From: Fimbriimonadaceae bacterium
Lineage (GTDB): Bacteria > Armatimonadota > Fimbriimonadia > Fimbriimonadales > Fimbriimonadaceae
Assembly (NCBI GenBank): GCA_022843485.1
Contig: JALHNM010000001.1
Coordinates: 682,001 to 746,000, forward strand
Direction: 5' to 3'
DNA: 64,000 nucleotides
Position 1 is the first letter of the stretch. Each line of letters starts with the position of its first letter. This document shows positions 43,689-52,462 of the stretch, in pieces. The notes under the pieces were generated by a model. It was not told the origin of the DNA. It did no database searches and was given only the letters and a program-made list of their open reading frames with translations. The position numbers were made by a program, and so were the translations under genes.

Positions 43689-45512
43689 ATGCCGCCCAGA
43701 ACCTTTCCTGTAAGCCTTGTCCTCGGCGTGGCCACCCTGATGGTCGCGCCTCCAGTTGCCGCTCAGAGCGTGCGGGTGGTTTGGACATCGACTGGAGGTG
43801 TGTCTGCGGACCTTAGCGTTTCGGGGATCACCGGTGAGATAGCGACGATGACCGCCGAGTCCGCAGTCGTCCTCGGTCCGGACTTCGAGTTCCTTCGGCT
43901 GATCGAGAGAAGTCGTGCTGGAAGACCGATCATGTTGCCCGAGCGTGATCGGGCGATTCTCGTGTCTTTCGGATCCGTCAATGTCTACGACACAACGACT
44001 GGAGAGGTCAAAGAGTCATATCGTGGTACGCCGTTCGTTTCTCGCGAGGTCACCGTCGACGCGACCGGACAGACCCTCACTGCGATGGGAGATGGTTCCC
44101 GTCTCCTTGTTTGGCGAAGGGGGGAGCAAAGTCCGATACGAGACTTTCCTGCGCCATCGCGATGGGGTCCAGAAATCACCCCCGACGGTTCTCGCGTGCT
44201 CATAAGCTCGGCCGGGGGAGAAATCTTCATGACCGATATCGAGACGGGCATCGACGTCTGGACCCGAAGCGACCTTTCGCGGTCATCGAGAACTCCGTTC
44301 GCCCCAGACTCCTCGTCGGCACTTCTGGATACACCGACGGCTCTCGTCTGCGTCTCTCTCTCGAACGGGCAGGATCGCTGGCGCGCGGATGTTCGGTTCG
44401 ACGCATCCACGTACTCGATTGACGGAACCCGGGTGTACGGTGCTCGTGGCAAGGAAATCGTCGAGTTCGATGCAGCATCCGGGGCCGTGTTGCGCCGAGC
44501 CCCACTGGATCGCGGGTTCGTGAATTCGATGAGGCCTGATCCGGATGGCGGCTCCCTACTCGTGTCGGGCGCTGCATCGGTCTTCCGGGTTCGCCTGTCG
44601 GACCTCTCAACGTTCGACCTCAAGTTCAGGCCTATCGGGTATGCAGGCCGAATCTACCCTCGGCCAGGGCGACAAGAGCTCTTAGCAGTCTTCGACAGCA
44701 ACAGCTTCATCATCGATGCGACTTCTGGGAAGGTCTTGAAGAGGGTCCAGGGGATCCCAGACTTGCCGGGATCCGCCGCGTTCGACCCTAGCGGTGCCGT
44801 AGTGGTCTTGCCTCGAAGCACAGGGTTTTCAGTGGCGAGGCTCGAGAGTGGATCGGGGCTAGAGACCGATCCCCCGACGGAGGTCGAGTCGCCGACCTCG
44901 GCGGGGCGCCGAGGGGTCCGGCTTGCGTTTCGCAGTCTTGTAGCGTCTAACGCCGGGCCAGAGTTTTACACCCTCTCTACTCGTGGCGTGTTCCAGGCTT
45001 GGAGCTTTTCGACGGGTGCCCTATTGCGGTCGGTGACGATGACTCAGAGCCGCGTCGAGACGAGCTCGATCAGTCGAGACGGGAGGCTTGTGTCCTGGCG
45101 AACGTCGAACCCGGTGGGGATCGTCGTGGGTGAGACCGCAACGGGTCGCGTGGTCGCAACCGTTCCTTTGGGGGGCTCTGGCGGTGAGTTCATGGAGTTT
45201 TCTCCCGACGGAAGGTGGTTGGCATTCCGAGAAGCGACCGGCTTGCTCCGCCTGCTGGACACATCGACATGGCAGGTGCTCCCACAGGTCGGGCCGCAAG
45301 TGCGTTGGCTGCTCCAATGGTCTGAGGACAGTACCCGGATAGGCGTGCCAGAAGGCGTTGGGGGTTCCGTGCTCAATGTGCCATCCCTCCAAAGAGAGTT
45401 CGAGTTCCCATCCGAACCCGAGTCCACGATCCTTTCTATCAAGCCCCTTGAGAACGGCGAGGCCATCCTTGGGTTCTCTGACGGCCGACTCGTCAGGGTG
45501 CGGCGAGACTAA
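43689..45512 (+). CDS. secreted WD40-like beta-propeller protein
   Basis: 607 residues. A signal peptide (VSLVLGVATLMVAPPVAA, cleaved ~25) precedes propeller-like repeats (ITPDGSRVLISSAGGEIFM; FSPDGRWLAFREATGLLRLL). A full set of two propellers is plausible. Codon use is visibly less GC-biased at third positions than in its neighbours (many T/A-ending codons), which may mean recent acquisition or low expression. No enzymatic motif. Confidence 0.78.
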   Translation: MPPRTFPVSLVLGVATLMVAPPVAAQSVRVVWTSTGGVSADLSVSGITGEIATMTAESAVVLGPDFEFLRLIERSRAGRPIMLPERDRAILVSFGSVNVYDTTTGEVKESYRGTPFVSREVTVDATGQTLTAMGDGSRLLVWRRGEQSPIRDFPAPSRWGPEITPDGSRVLISSAGGEIFMTDIETGIDVWTRSDLSRSSRTPFAPDSSSALLDTPTALVCVSLSNGQDRWRADVRFDASTYSIDGTRVYGARGKEIVEFDAASGAVLRRAPLDRGFVNSMRPDPDGGSLLVSGAASVFRVRLSDLSTFDLKFRPIGYAGRIYPRPGRQELLAVFDSNSFIIDATSGKVLKRVQGIPDLPGSAAFDPSGAVVVLPRSTGFSVARLESGSGLETDPPTEVESPTSAGRRGVRLAFRSLVASNAGPEFYTLSTRGVFQAWSFSTGALLRSVTMTQSRVETSSISRDGRLVSWRTSNPVGIVVGETATGRVVATVPLGGSGGEFMEFSPDGRWLAFREATGLLRLLDTSTWQVLPQVGPQVRWLLQWSEDSTRIGVPEGVGGSVLNVPSLQREFEFPSEPESTILSIKPLENGEAILGFSDGRLVRVRRD

Positions 45513-45704
45513 GTGCTCGGCGTCGACGGCGGGCGGCCCGGGACCGGGGCTGGCCGGAAGGTAGCGTCCCTAGACATCGGGATACGGCCCCGATCCGCCC
45601 ACAACTGACCTTTCGCTCGCCCGGCTTCCCGCGTCCGTGACAGCGCGGCCCTACGCTGAAGCCCCCGACGTTGCGCCCTTTGTCGAGGGCGGTCGCATTC
45701 GAGC

Positions 45705-47879
45705 ATGAACCCAGAGACGGCTCTTCAAGAGGCGTCCGGTCCCGTCGGCCCGCTCATCGAGCTGGACGCTGACCTGACCGAAGACGCCCATTACGGGACA
45801 CGGCGCTTGGTCGTCAGCCAAGACGCCGTGCGTGTCCTTGCGCCCGGGGGGGCCGAGCTCCTCCGCGTGCCGATGTCCGACCTCAAGACGGCCCGCCACG
45901 AACCCCTCGTGAGCGGCGGCCGGCTCCTCTTGCGCACCAAGACCGGCGAGGAGATCCCCGCCGTCACCTACTCCCTCACCCACGCCCACCAGTTCAGCGA
46001 GGCGGCCCGGGGCATCGAGCAACTCGCCAAGGGCGAGGTGCTGCTCGTCAACCTCGAACCGGAGCTCACGCGCTGTCCGAAGTGCAAGCGGCTGCTCCCG
46101 GAGAAGGACGGCGTGTGCCCTGCCTGTCTCAACAAGGGGCGGACGATGCTCCGGATCGCGGGGTACCTCGGGCCCTACAAGACCGCGGCCGTGCTCCTCG
46201 GCGTGGTCGCGATGGTGCAGACGGGCCTCAACCTGCTGCCTCCGCAAATCCAGCGGCTGATCGTCGACGACATCCAGTTCGGCCGGGCCGACCTGCCGAA
46301 CCTCGCCACCTGGATCGGCGCCTGGCTCGCGATCGTCGTCCTGGCCACCGCCTTCGACGTGGTCCGCGGCCGCACGAACGCCTACCTCGCCGCGAGCATC
46401 AGCGCCGACCTGCGCAGCGCAGTCTACCGGGCGGTCGAGTACCTCAACCTCAAGTACTTCGACAAGAAACCGGTCGGCGCGATCGCGAGCCGGGTCACGA
46501 ACGACACCGAGCGGCTCTGGTTCTTCCTCGTCGACGGCCTGCCGTACCTGTTCATCAACTCGCTGATCCTCCTCGCGGTCACCGTGTTCCTTTTCGTGAC
46601 GAAGTGGCAGCTCGCGCTCGCGATCCTCGCCCCGATCCCCGTGATGCTGTTGATCGGCGTCTCGTTCTGGGGCCGGCTCGGGAACATGTTCCACCGGGTG
46701 AGCCAAAAGATGGCCCGGCTGCACATGCACCTCAACGAGAGCCTCCACGGGATCCGGGTGGTCAAGGCGTTCGTCAAGGAGAAGCACGAGTACGACCGGT
46801 TCGTGAAGCGCAACCACGAGTGGCGCGACGCCGCGATGCGTAGCGAACAGCATTGGTACACGAGCTTCGGGCTCATGACCTTCTGCGTGCTCATGGGGAC
46901 GATCGTCCACTGGGGCTATGGCGGCTACCTCGCGATGACGGGCCAGCTCACGCTCGGGCAGTTCTTCATGATCCACCTGTACCTGCAGATGGTGTACGGG
47001 CCGCTGCAGTGGTTCGCCCAGATCAACAACTGGTTCAGCCGGGCGATGGCGGGTGCTGAACGGGTGTTCGAGGTTCTCGACATGACGCCGGAGACGAAGA
47101 CGGGCCTGAAGCGCGAGGTCGAGGGCGAGGTGTCGTTCGAGAACGTGCGGTTCGGCTACGACAAGTCGAACCCGGTCATCAAGGGCGTCTCGTTCACGGT
47201 CAAGCCGGGCGAGATGATCGGTCTCGTCGGCCACTCGGGGGCGGGGAAGTCGACGACGATCAACCTCATCGCGCGGTTCTACGAGCCGGACGTGGGGTCG
47301 ATCAAGATCGACGGGGTCGACTACCGCGACCTCGACCTCGCGGACTACCGCCGGCAGATCGGGATCGTGCTCCAGGAGCCGTTCCTTTTCAACGGGACGA
47401 TCGCGGAGAACATCGCCTACGGCAAGCCGGGGGCGTCGTTCGAAGAGGTGATGACGGCGGCGAAGGCGGCCAACGCCCACGACTTCATCCTCGCGAAGCC
47501 GGACGGGTACGACACGTTCGTCGGCGAGCGCGGCTCGCGGCTGAGCGGCGGCGAGAGGCAGCGCGTCTCCATCGCCCGAGCGATCCTGCACGACCCGAAG
47601 ATCCTGATCCTCGACGAGGCGACCTCGAGCGTGGACGTCGAGACCGAGAAGCAGATCCAAGAGGCGATCGGGAGGCTCGTGAGTGGGCGGACCACCTTCG
47701 CGATCGCCCACCGTCTCTCGACGCTGCGCAACGCGAACCGGCTCATCGTGCTCGAGCGGGGCGAGATCAGCGAGGAAGGCACTCACGAGGAGCTGATGGC
47801 CAAGAACGGGACCTTCAAGAAGCTCGTCGAGACCCAGTCGCAGATCAACGCCGCGGTCGGGGCGGTGGCGGTCGAGTGA
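45705..47879 (+). CDS. ABC exporter (fused permease-ATPase) with N-terminal PH-like and zinc-ribbon extension
   Basis: 724 residues. The first ~120 form a beta-rich, PH-like segment, then a zinc ribbon CPKCKRLLPEKDGVCPACL (~126-144). A six-helix ABC membrane domain (~150-450) and an ATPase domain follow, with Walker A GHSGAGKST, signature LSGGERQR and Walker B ILILDEATSS. A homodimeric exporter is likely. Exporters paired with DUF1854 proteins are known near cyanophycin genes in other bacteria, but none is present here. Confidence 0.9.
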   Translation: MNPETALQEASGPVGPLIELDADLTEDAHYGTRRLVVSQDAVRVLAPGGAELLRVPMSDLKTARHEPLVSGGRLLLRTKTGEEIPAVTYSLTHAHQFSEAARGIEQLAKGEVLLVNLEPELTRCPKCKRLLPEKDGVCPACLNKGRTMLRIAGYLGPYKTAAVLLGVVAMVQTGLNLLPPQIQRLIVDDIQFGRADLPNLATWIGAWLAIVVLATAFDVVRGRTNAYLAASISADLRSAVYRAVEYLNLKYFDKKPVGAIASRVTNDTERLWFFLVDGLPYLFINSLILLAVTVFLFVTKWQLALAILAPIPVMLLIGVSFWGRLGNMFHRVSQKMARLHMHLNESLHGIRVVKAFVKEKHEYDRFVKRNHEWRDAAMRSEQHWYTSFGLMTFCVLMGTIVHWGYGGYLAMTGQLTLGQFFMIHLYLQMVYGPLQWFAQINNWFSRAMAGAERVFEVLDMTPETKTGLKREVEGEVSFENVRFGYDKSNPVIKGVSFTVKPGEMIGLVGHSGAGKSTTINLIARFYEPDVGSIKIDGVDYRDLDLADYRRQIGIVLQEPFLFNGTIAENIAYGKPGASFEEVMTAAKAANAHDFILAKPDGYDTFVGERGSRLSGGERQRVSIARAILHDPKILILDEATSSVDVETEKQIQEAIGRLVSGRTTFAIAHRLSTLRNANRLIVLERGEISEEGTHEELMAKNGTFKKLVETQSQINAAVGAVAVE

Positions 47880-47887
47880 GACCGGAG

Positions 47888-47939
47888 CCCCTCCTCGTTT
47901 TTGGCCGGATGGTTCGTGCCGGACAAAACCGAGGAGGGG
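47888..47939. repeat. long imperfect inverted repeat after the ABC gene
   Basis: 47888-47908 pairs with 47919-47939 (21 positions, two mismatches; CCCCTCCTCG / CGAGGAGGGG at the base) around a 10-base loop. It starts nine bases past the ABC stop. The right arm is repeated with small changes at 48060-48080. Confidence 0.65.
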
Positions 47940-47954
47940 GTTGGGGGTGGAGAC

Positions 47955-48098
47955 ATGCGCAAGAACTTCATGAACTATGAGCCCGACAACGTCGAGCGGA
48001 TCTGGCGCCCCAAAAAGGCCGCCTCAGTGTCCGAGCAGCGACTTTGGGCACGAACCATCCCGACAAAACCGAGGGAGGGGCTCCGGAACGAACCATGA
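47955..48098 (+). CDS. small ORF coupled to the DUF1854 gene
   Basis: 47 residues, starting MRKNFMNYEPDNVERIWRPK. The ATG follows a GGGGGTGGAGAC stretch suitable for ribosome binding. Its TGA overlaps the ATG of the DUF1854 gene (ATGA), which argues for translation. The Arg/Lys-rich second half partly runs through a repeat. I do not recognise it; it could be a leader peptide. Confidence 0.45.
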   Translation: MRKNFMNYEPDNVERIWRPKKAASVSEQRLWARTIPTKPREGLRNEP

Positions 48099-48547
48099 AG
48101 CTTTTCTACCAACCTGAAGGAAGGCTCCGGCTGACGCTGGAGGATCGGAGCTACCTCGAAGTCAAACCTGCGTGGGCGTCGCCGCTCTCGCACCCGAACC
48201 GCTACCTGGCCCTGCTCGACGGGAAGGGTCGCGAGATCGTCATGGTCGAGGACCTCGCGGCTCTCACGCCCGAAAACCGAGCGGTGATCGACGCCGAACT
48301 CCACCGGCGCTACCTGACGGCCCGGATCGACCGGGTGCTCCACGTCAAGACCGAGTTCGGCGTGACCTACTGGACCGTCGTGACCGACCGGGGCGAGCGA
48401 GAGCTCGTGACCCAGAGCCTGCAAGAGAACGCCAACTGGCTCACCGCCTCGACGCTACTCCTGAGCGACGTCGACGGGAACCGCTACGAGCTCGACGTCG
48501 ACCGGATGGACGAGCAGTCCCGCCGGCTCGTGGACGCGACGGTCTAG
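48095..48547 (+). CDS. DUF1854-family protein
   Basis: 150 residues (MKLFYQPEGRLRLTLEDRSY; ENRAVIDAELHRRYLTARID; YWTVVTDRGERELVTQSLQE). DUF1854 proteins regularly follow ABC exporters such as the one upstream, and both occur in cyanophycin-linked clusters. The role is unknown. The ATG is preferred over an upstream TTG because it overlaps the small ORF stop. Confidence 0.8.
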   Translation: MKLFYQPEGRLRLTLEDRSYLEVKPAWASPLSHPNRYLALLDGKGREIVMVEDLAALTPENRAVIDAELHRRYLTARIDRVLHVKTEFGVTYWTVVTDRGERELVTQSLQENANWLTASTLLLSDVDGNRYELDVDRMDEQSRRLVDATV

Positions 48548-48719
48548 TCCTCCCGGAGGGCCGTCCGCCCCAGCCCGCTCCGCCGTTTCAGGCCCGGCCG
48601 CCCTAGGCCCTAACATGGCGTCCTTGCGGCCGTCACAGTTAACCTCTTCTTGCGCAAAGAATTAGTGTCGCCCTCCTCTCGCGGACGCTCGCGCGAGGGA
48701 CGCGACGGAGAGAATTGAG

Positions 48720-49325
48720 ATGAGGTCAATCACCGTTTCCGCCCTGCTCGTCCTTGCCGCTGCCGCCAACGCCGAGATCGCGTTCAACAACTTCGGCCCG
48801 GGGGACACCTACAACGTCGCCCAGGGCTGGAGGCTTGAAGGCGATGGGTCGGTCTTCGAGGATTTCGTCCAGGGCGACCAGTTCACCTCCGCCGCGACCG
48901 GAGCCGTCACGAGGATATCGCTCGCCGCAGGGCTGACTGTAGGGCCGAACGTCCTCACGATCACCCTCTACGCCGACAACGGAATGGACTTCGTCGGGAC
49001 GCAGCTTGGCCAGTGGACGTTGAACGACGCCCTGGGGAACCAGTTCGAGCCCAACCCGCCGGTCGTGTTCGATATCACGGGTGGGCCGAGGCTGGTCGCC
49101 GGGCAGAAGTACTGGCTAGTGGCGAACGCCCCTGCGCTCGGCGCCTCGGTCTGGAACTGGAACTCGATCGGCGACACCGGGAACCACTACGTCTTCAACG
49201 GCGGGGTCGGCGCGGTCACGACCGAAACCCGAGGGGCGTTCCGGGTCGAGGTGGTGCCGGAACCGGCGACGATACTCGCCCTCGGGGCGGGCCTCCTCGC
49301 CCTCGCCCGACGCCGCCGGAAGTAA
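48720..49325 (+). CDS. PEP-CTERM sorted secreted protein
   Basis: 201 residues. A signal peptide (VSALLVLAAAANA, ~18) is followed by a beta-rich domain. The C terminus is a full PEP-CTERM signal: VVPEPATILALGAGLLALAR followed by RRRK. It is processed by an exosortase and likely goes to the cell surface. GGAGAGAA precedes the ATG. No exosortase gene is in the window. Confidence 0.85.
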   Translation: MRSITVSALLVLAAAANAEIAFNNFGPGDTYNVAQGWRLEGDGSVFEDFVQGDQFTSAATGAVTRISLAAGLTVGPNVLTITLYADNGMDFVGTQLGQWTLNDALGNQFEPNPPVVFDITGGPRLVAGQKYWLVANAPALGASVWNWNSIGDTGNHYVFNGGVGAVTTETRGAFRVEVVPEPATILALGAGLLALARRRRK

Positions 49326-49445
49326 CCGTCGGTCGTCGTCGGCAGGTGAGGGGGCCTAAGTCTGGGCCGCCTCACCAGTTCCGCATAGCGAGAATCGACG
49401 AAGAACCTGGCATTCTTGACAGTTCGAATCCACCCAGTCTCGTAG

Positions 49446-49451
49446 GATAAT
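49446..49451 (+). promoter_or_regulatory. putative -10 of the candidate small RNA
   Basis: GATAAT at 49446-49451 with TTCGAA 17 bases upstream as a weak -35. Predicted start ~49458. Confidence 0.4.
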
Positions 49452-49457
49452 AGACAG

Positions 49458-49562
49458 CGCGATAGACGGTGTCCAGCGGACACCTCTCCAACAAGGCTTA
49501 CCACAGAGCAGAAACCTTCTGAATCGAGTTCGGCGGTACCGGGTGGTGCCGCCTATTTTTTT
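49458..49562 (+). ncRNA. candidate small RNA with three hairpins and intrinsic terminator
   Basis: About 105 bases without a convincing ORF. Hairpin 1: GGTGTCC-AGC-GGACACC (49468-49484). Hairpin 2: CAGAA-ACC-TTCTG (49509-49521). Hairpin 3 is the terminator at 49532-49553 followed by TATTTTTTT. Between hairpins 1 and 2 lies an unpaired CAACAAGGCTTACCAC stretch. It does not match 6S, SRP, tmRNA or RNase P. Alternatively the tail is only the terminator of the PEP-CTERM gene 210 bases upstream. Confidence 0.45.
49532..49562 (+). terminator. rho-independent terminator
   Basis: GGCGGTACC (49532-49540) pairs with GGTGCCGCC (49545-49553; one G-T pair), loop GGGT, followed by TATTTTTTT. A strong + strand terminator serving either the candidate small RNA or the PEP-CTERM gene. 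Confidence 0.85.
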
Positions 49563-49585
49563 GTCTTGGCCCCCTCCCGCGTTAC

Positions 49586-50047
49586 TCAGCCCCGGGTCTC
49601 GACGACCTCGGACAGCTGGTCAAGGTGGTAGAGGTCGTGACCGAGGAGCATGTTCGCCATGTCGGCCACCGTCATGCTCCCTCGTTCTGGGTGGGCGACG
49701 TGCGACTCCATCTGGGCCGGTTCGAGCCCCTTGAGCCAGGCGAGCGTCTCGCCCCGGGATCGGCCGAACGCGGCGAGGTTCGAGTCCGGGTCCTGGCCCG
49801 CATAGTCGTTGTCGATCGCCCGCTGCCCCTCATCGTACGGTTCGATCACCGACCCGGGCTCCTCGACCGCCTGGCGCATCCGGGCGAGGAAGATGGGCTC
49901 CCAGTCGGCGAGGTGGGCGAGCACTTCACGAGGGCTGAACCGCCCAGGCCCGGTGGGGGTGTCCCATTGATCCGTCGCGAGCCGCCGGCAAAGCCGGGCC
50001 GTCACCCGTGGGCCGACGTCGAGCACGTTCGTGAGGTAGGGGTTCAC
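49586..50047 (-). CDS. DinB-like protein
   Basis: 153 residues, four-helix bundle. The putative metal-binding histidines are in EVLAHLADWE and GHDLYHLDQL, as in DinB_2/YfiT-type proteins, some of which are metal-dependent thiol transferases. The substrate is unknown. Nine bases downstream of the ThuA-like gene. Confidence 0.85.
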   Translation of the reverse strand: MNPYLTNVLDVGPRVTARLCRRLATDQWDTPTGPGRFSPREVLAHLADWEPIFLARMRQAVEEPGSVIEPYDEGQRAIDNDYAGQDPDSNLAAFGRSRGETLAWLKGLEPAQMESHVAHPERGSMTVADMANMLLGHDLYHLDQLSEVVETRG

Positions 50048-50056
50048 CCTGAGATT

Positions 50057-50749
50057 TTACTCGTGCCAGGCGGCCCACTGGATCGCCTTCCGAAGGCTCG
50101 CCAGGAAGAGCGGTTCGGCGAACGATTCCTTGGTGTGGCCCATGCCCGTGTACCACGCCCGTCCCTTCCCAACTTCGTGGCACCACACGATCGGGTGGTC
50201 GGCCTCGGGCTCGCCCATCGGGACGCTCGAGCGATCGAGGGTGGCGAGCACCGTCACCTTCGGCCGAGGGTTCACGCGGTACTCGTACCACTCGTCCCGT
50301 CGGTTCCAAACGACGGGCAGCATCTTGGTCGTCGGGTGCTTGGGGGCCTCGACCTCCACCCGGGCGGTCTGCGTTCCTGGTGGGTGGCTCTTGAAGTAGG
50401 CCCCCACGAGCCGGCCGTACCAGGGCCAGTCGTACTCGGTGTCCGCGGCCGAATGGATCCCGACGAACCCCCCGCCGGACTCCACGAACTCCTGAAGGGC
50501 CCTCTCTCCGGCCTCCGGCAGGACGTCCCCGGTCGTGTTCAGGAACATGACCACGTCGAATCGCGCGAGGTTGGCCTTGGTGAACGCCCCGGGATCCTCG
50601 GTGGCGGTCGCCGTCACCCCGTTCATGCCCTTGACCGCGGCGACGCCGACTTCGATGTTGTCGTGCCGGAATCCGACCGTTCGGGTGTACACCAAGACCG
50701 CCACATCGTGCGGCGAGAGGGCGATGGCGGCGACGAGGGGCGCGAACAC
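50057..50749 (-). CDS. ThuA-like domain protein
   Basis: 230 residues with a class I glutamine amidotransferase-like fold (ThuA, trehalose utilisation). Seen are AVLVYTRTVGFRHDNIEVGV, DVVMFLNTTGDVLPEAGERA and GGGFVGIHSAADTEYDWPWY, and a C-terminal GRAWYTGMGH. A short hydrophobic N terminus may be a signal peptide. Probable role in carbohydrate metabolism, by family only. Confidence 0.85.
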   Translation of the reverse strand: MFAPLVAAIALSPHDVAVLVYTRTVGFRHDNIEVGVAAVKGMNGVTATATEDPGAFTKANLARFDVVMFLNTTGDVLPEAGERALQEFVESGGGFVGIHSAADTEYDWPWYGRLVGAYFKSHPPGTQTARVEVEAPKHPTTKMLPVVWNRRDEWYEYRVNPRPKVTVLATLDRSSVPMGEPEADHPIVWCHEVGKGRAWYTGMGHTKESFAEPLFLASLRKAIQWAAWHE

Positions 50750-50792
50750 GCCCTCACTCTAGCACGCCTTCGCGCCGATCCGGAGGGGGGAC

Positions 50793-50867
50793 TGGAGCCT
50801 TTGACGAGAATCGAACTCGTGACCTTCCCCTTACCAAGGGGATGCTCTGCCGCTGAGCTACAAAGGC
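50793..50867 (-). tRNA. tRNA-Thr(GGT), CCA encoded
   Basis: Acceptor GCCTTTG/CAAAGGC, D arm GCTCAGCGGCAGAGC, anticodon stem TCCCC/GGGGA with loop TTGGTAA (GGT), T arm CGAGTTCGATTCTCG and encoded CCA. Confidence 0.97.
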
Positions 50868-50968
50868 CCTCCGCAGGGGACTATACCGCACCCGGGGCCG
50901 CGACCCCAATGGGGCCCGTTCCCCCGCGGGCCGGGTGAGGGTGGCACCCTGCTAAACTCTTGGGGATC

Positions 50969-52462
50969 ATGCCCCTCGAGCGCCACTTGATCGAGATGGA
51001 CGGGGGACGCACCGTCACTGCCCCCGCGACGCTGGACGGGGTGTTCGATGGGGCCGTCGCCCACGATGGGCCCGTCGTGGTGCACTTCCACGGGGGCCTC
51101 GTCGGAAGGTCGAAGGCGGTGGTGGGAGCCCCGGGGACGGTCGAGGCCTACGGTCGGGCCGGGGCGTACGCCATCGTCCCGGTCTGGCGGACAGGCGTGC
51201 TCGAAGTCCTGGCGGACTCGTGGCTCCGGATCGCCGGGGAGGCCTTGTTCAAGGTCCTCATCGACCGGGTCGCCGGGCTCGCCCATGCCCATCTCGCGGC
51301 GGGGCCTGGGGGCCGGGGCACCGTTGACCGGACCCTGCCCGAAGTGACCGACGAGGTCATGGTCGCCTCGGCCGAGGGTCGCGGCGACTTCCCGGCGGTG
51401 CTGGACGGGCCAAGACTGCCAGAAGGAACGGACGTAGGCGAGCCGAGGGCCGCAGCAGTAGAGGCTCTCGAGCTGGAGCTCCTGGCCGACCGCCGGCTCA
51501 CCGCTGAGTTCGACGCCGCCGCCCGGGGTGCCGGGCTCGAGGTCCCGACCGGAGCCCGCGGCCTTTCGGCCGCCGAGACCCTCCCGCCCAAGCCGACCCT
51601 GGCCGACCACGACGTGCTCCGTTCGCTCCAGGGCGACGCCTCGACCCGGGGCCTCCCGTTGGCGGCGGCGAAGTTCACGGTCAACGTCGTGCTGAGGGTC
51701 GTCGGCCGGTACGCAGCTCGCACTCACCACGGCCTCCACGCGACCGTGGTCGAGGAGGTGCTGCGCGCCCTGTACTTCCCCGTTGCGGGGAGGACGGTGT
51801 GGGACGAGATCAAGGGGTACACCCGGAAGGCGTTCGAGGGCGAGGCCCCAGAGTACGGCGGGACCGCGCTCCTGGAGGGCCTCGCGCGGATCCCCGCTGA
51901 ACGCAGGGTCGTGCTCGTCGGCCACAGCGCCGGAACCGTGTTCATCGCCGAGCTGCTCCGGCGGGCTCGAGGCCTCGGGCGGACGTTCGAGGTCGTCTTC
52001 CTGGCCCCGGCGATCCGGATGGACGAGTTCGCGGCGGCCGTGGTGGGCCGGGCCGACCTCCTGACGCCGACGCCGAGCGGGCCAGCGTTCCGAGTCTTCA
52101 CGATGTCAGACGAGTACGAGGCGGCCGATACCCTCGTCCGCCTCCCGCCTCCGGTCGGCGAGCTGAAGGCCTTCTACCCCCGGTCACTCCTTTACTTCGT
52201 CTCAGGGCTCTGCGAGCCGGAGGTCGATGCCCCGCTACTCGGGATGCAGCGGTTCTTCGACCCGGGACACTGGGCCGCGCGGGACCAGGGGGTGGCCGAG
52301 TCCGTCCGGTTCTGCGAAGGGCGTACCGTGTGGTCCGTCGCCGAGCATGCGGACGACCGTTTGCGGGCGTCCTCGTCCTCCCACAGCGGGTTCGGTGAGC
52401 CCATACCCGGGAATGAGACGATGGAGAGCGTGTTGAGCCTGGTGCGCCGGGGGTGGGCGTAG
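50969..52462 (+). CDS. alpha/beta hydrolase of a three-gene caspase module
   Basis: 497 residues. The nucleophile elbow GHSAG is at 318-322, and an oxyanion-hole-like VVVHFHGGLVGR lies near residue 38. A ~200-residue insertion separates them, unusual for small lipases. The start is ATG 50969 with TAAACT 10 bases before it; TTG at 50960 is possible. No signal peptide, so cytosolic. Its stop lies inside the next gene's first codons, so translation is coupled with the caspase gene. Confidence 0.8.
   Translation: MPLERHLIEMDGGRTVTAPATLDGVFDGAVAHDGPVVVHFHGGLVGRSKAVVGAPGTVEAYGRAGAYAIVPVWRTGVLEVLADSWLRIAGEALFKVLIDRVAGLAHAHLAAGPGGRGTVDRTLPEVTDEVMVASAEGRGDFPAVLDGPRLPEGTDVGEPRAAAVEALELELLADRRLTAEFDAAARGAGLEVPTGARGLSAAETLPPKPTLADHDVLRSLQGDASTRGLPLAAAKFTVNVVLRVVGRYAARTHHGLHATVVEEVLRALYFPVAGRTVWDEIKGYTRKAFEGEAPEYGGTALLEGLARIPAERRVVLVGHSAGTVFIAELLRRARGLGRTFEVVFLAPAIRMDEFAAAVVGRADLLTPTPSGPAFRVFTMSDEYEAADTLVRLPPPVGELKAFYPRSLLYFVSGLCEPEVDAPLLGMQRFFDPGHWAARDQGVAESVRFCEGRTVWSVAEHADDRLRASSSSHSGFGEPIPGNETMESVLSLVRRGWA

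Noticed and set aside
45651-47786. 711-codon open frame on the - strand opposite the ABC exporter
   Set aside because: Its composition (Arg/His/Glu/Asp-rich) is typical of shadow translation and the + strand gene has all ABC motifs.
47909-48080. CRISPR-like repeats (GACAAAACCGAGG)
   Set aside because: Only two or three imperfect copies with no regular spacing; they form an inverted repeat instead.
49410-49440. tRNA remnant (GTTCGAATCC T-loop-like sequence)
   Set aside because: No pairing T stem, anticodon arm or acceptor could be built around it.
49458-49562. 6S or SRP RNA
   Set aside because: Too short, three separate hairpins, and no SRP tetraloop or long 6S bulged helix.
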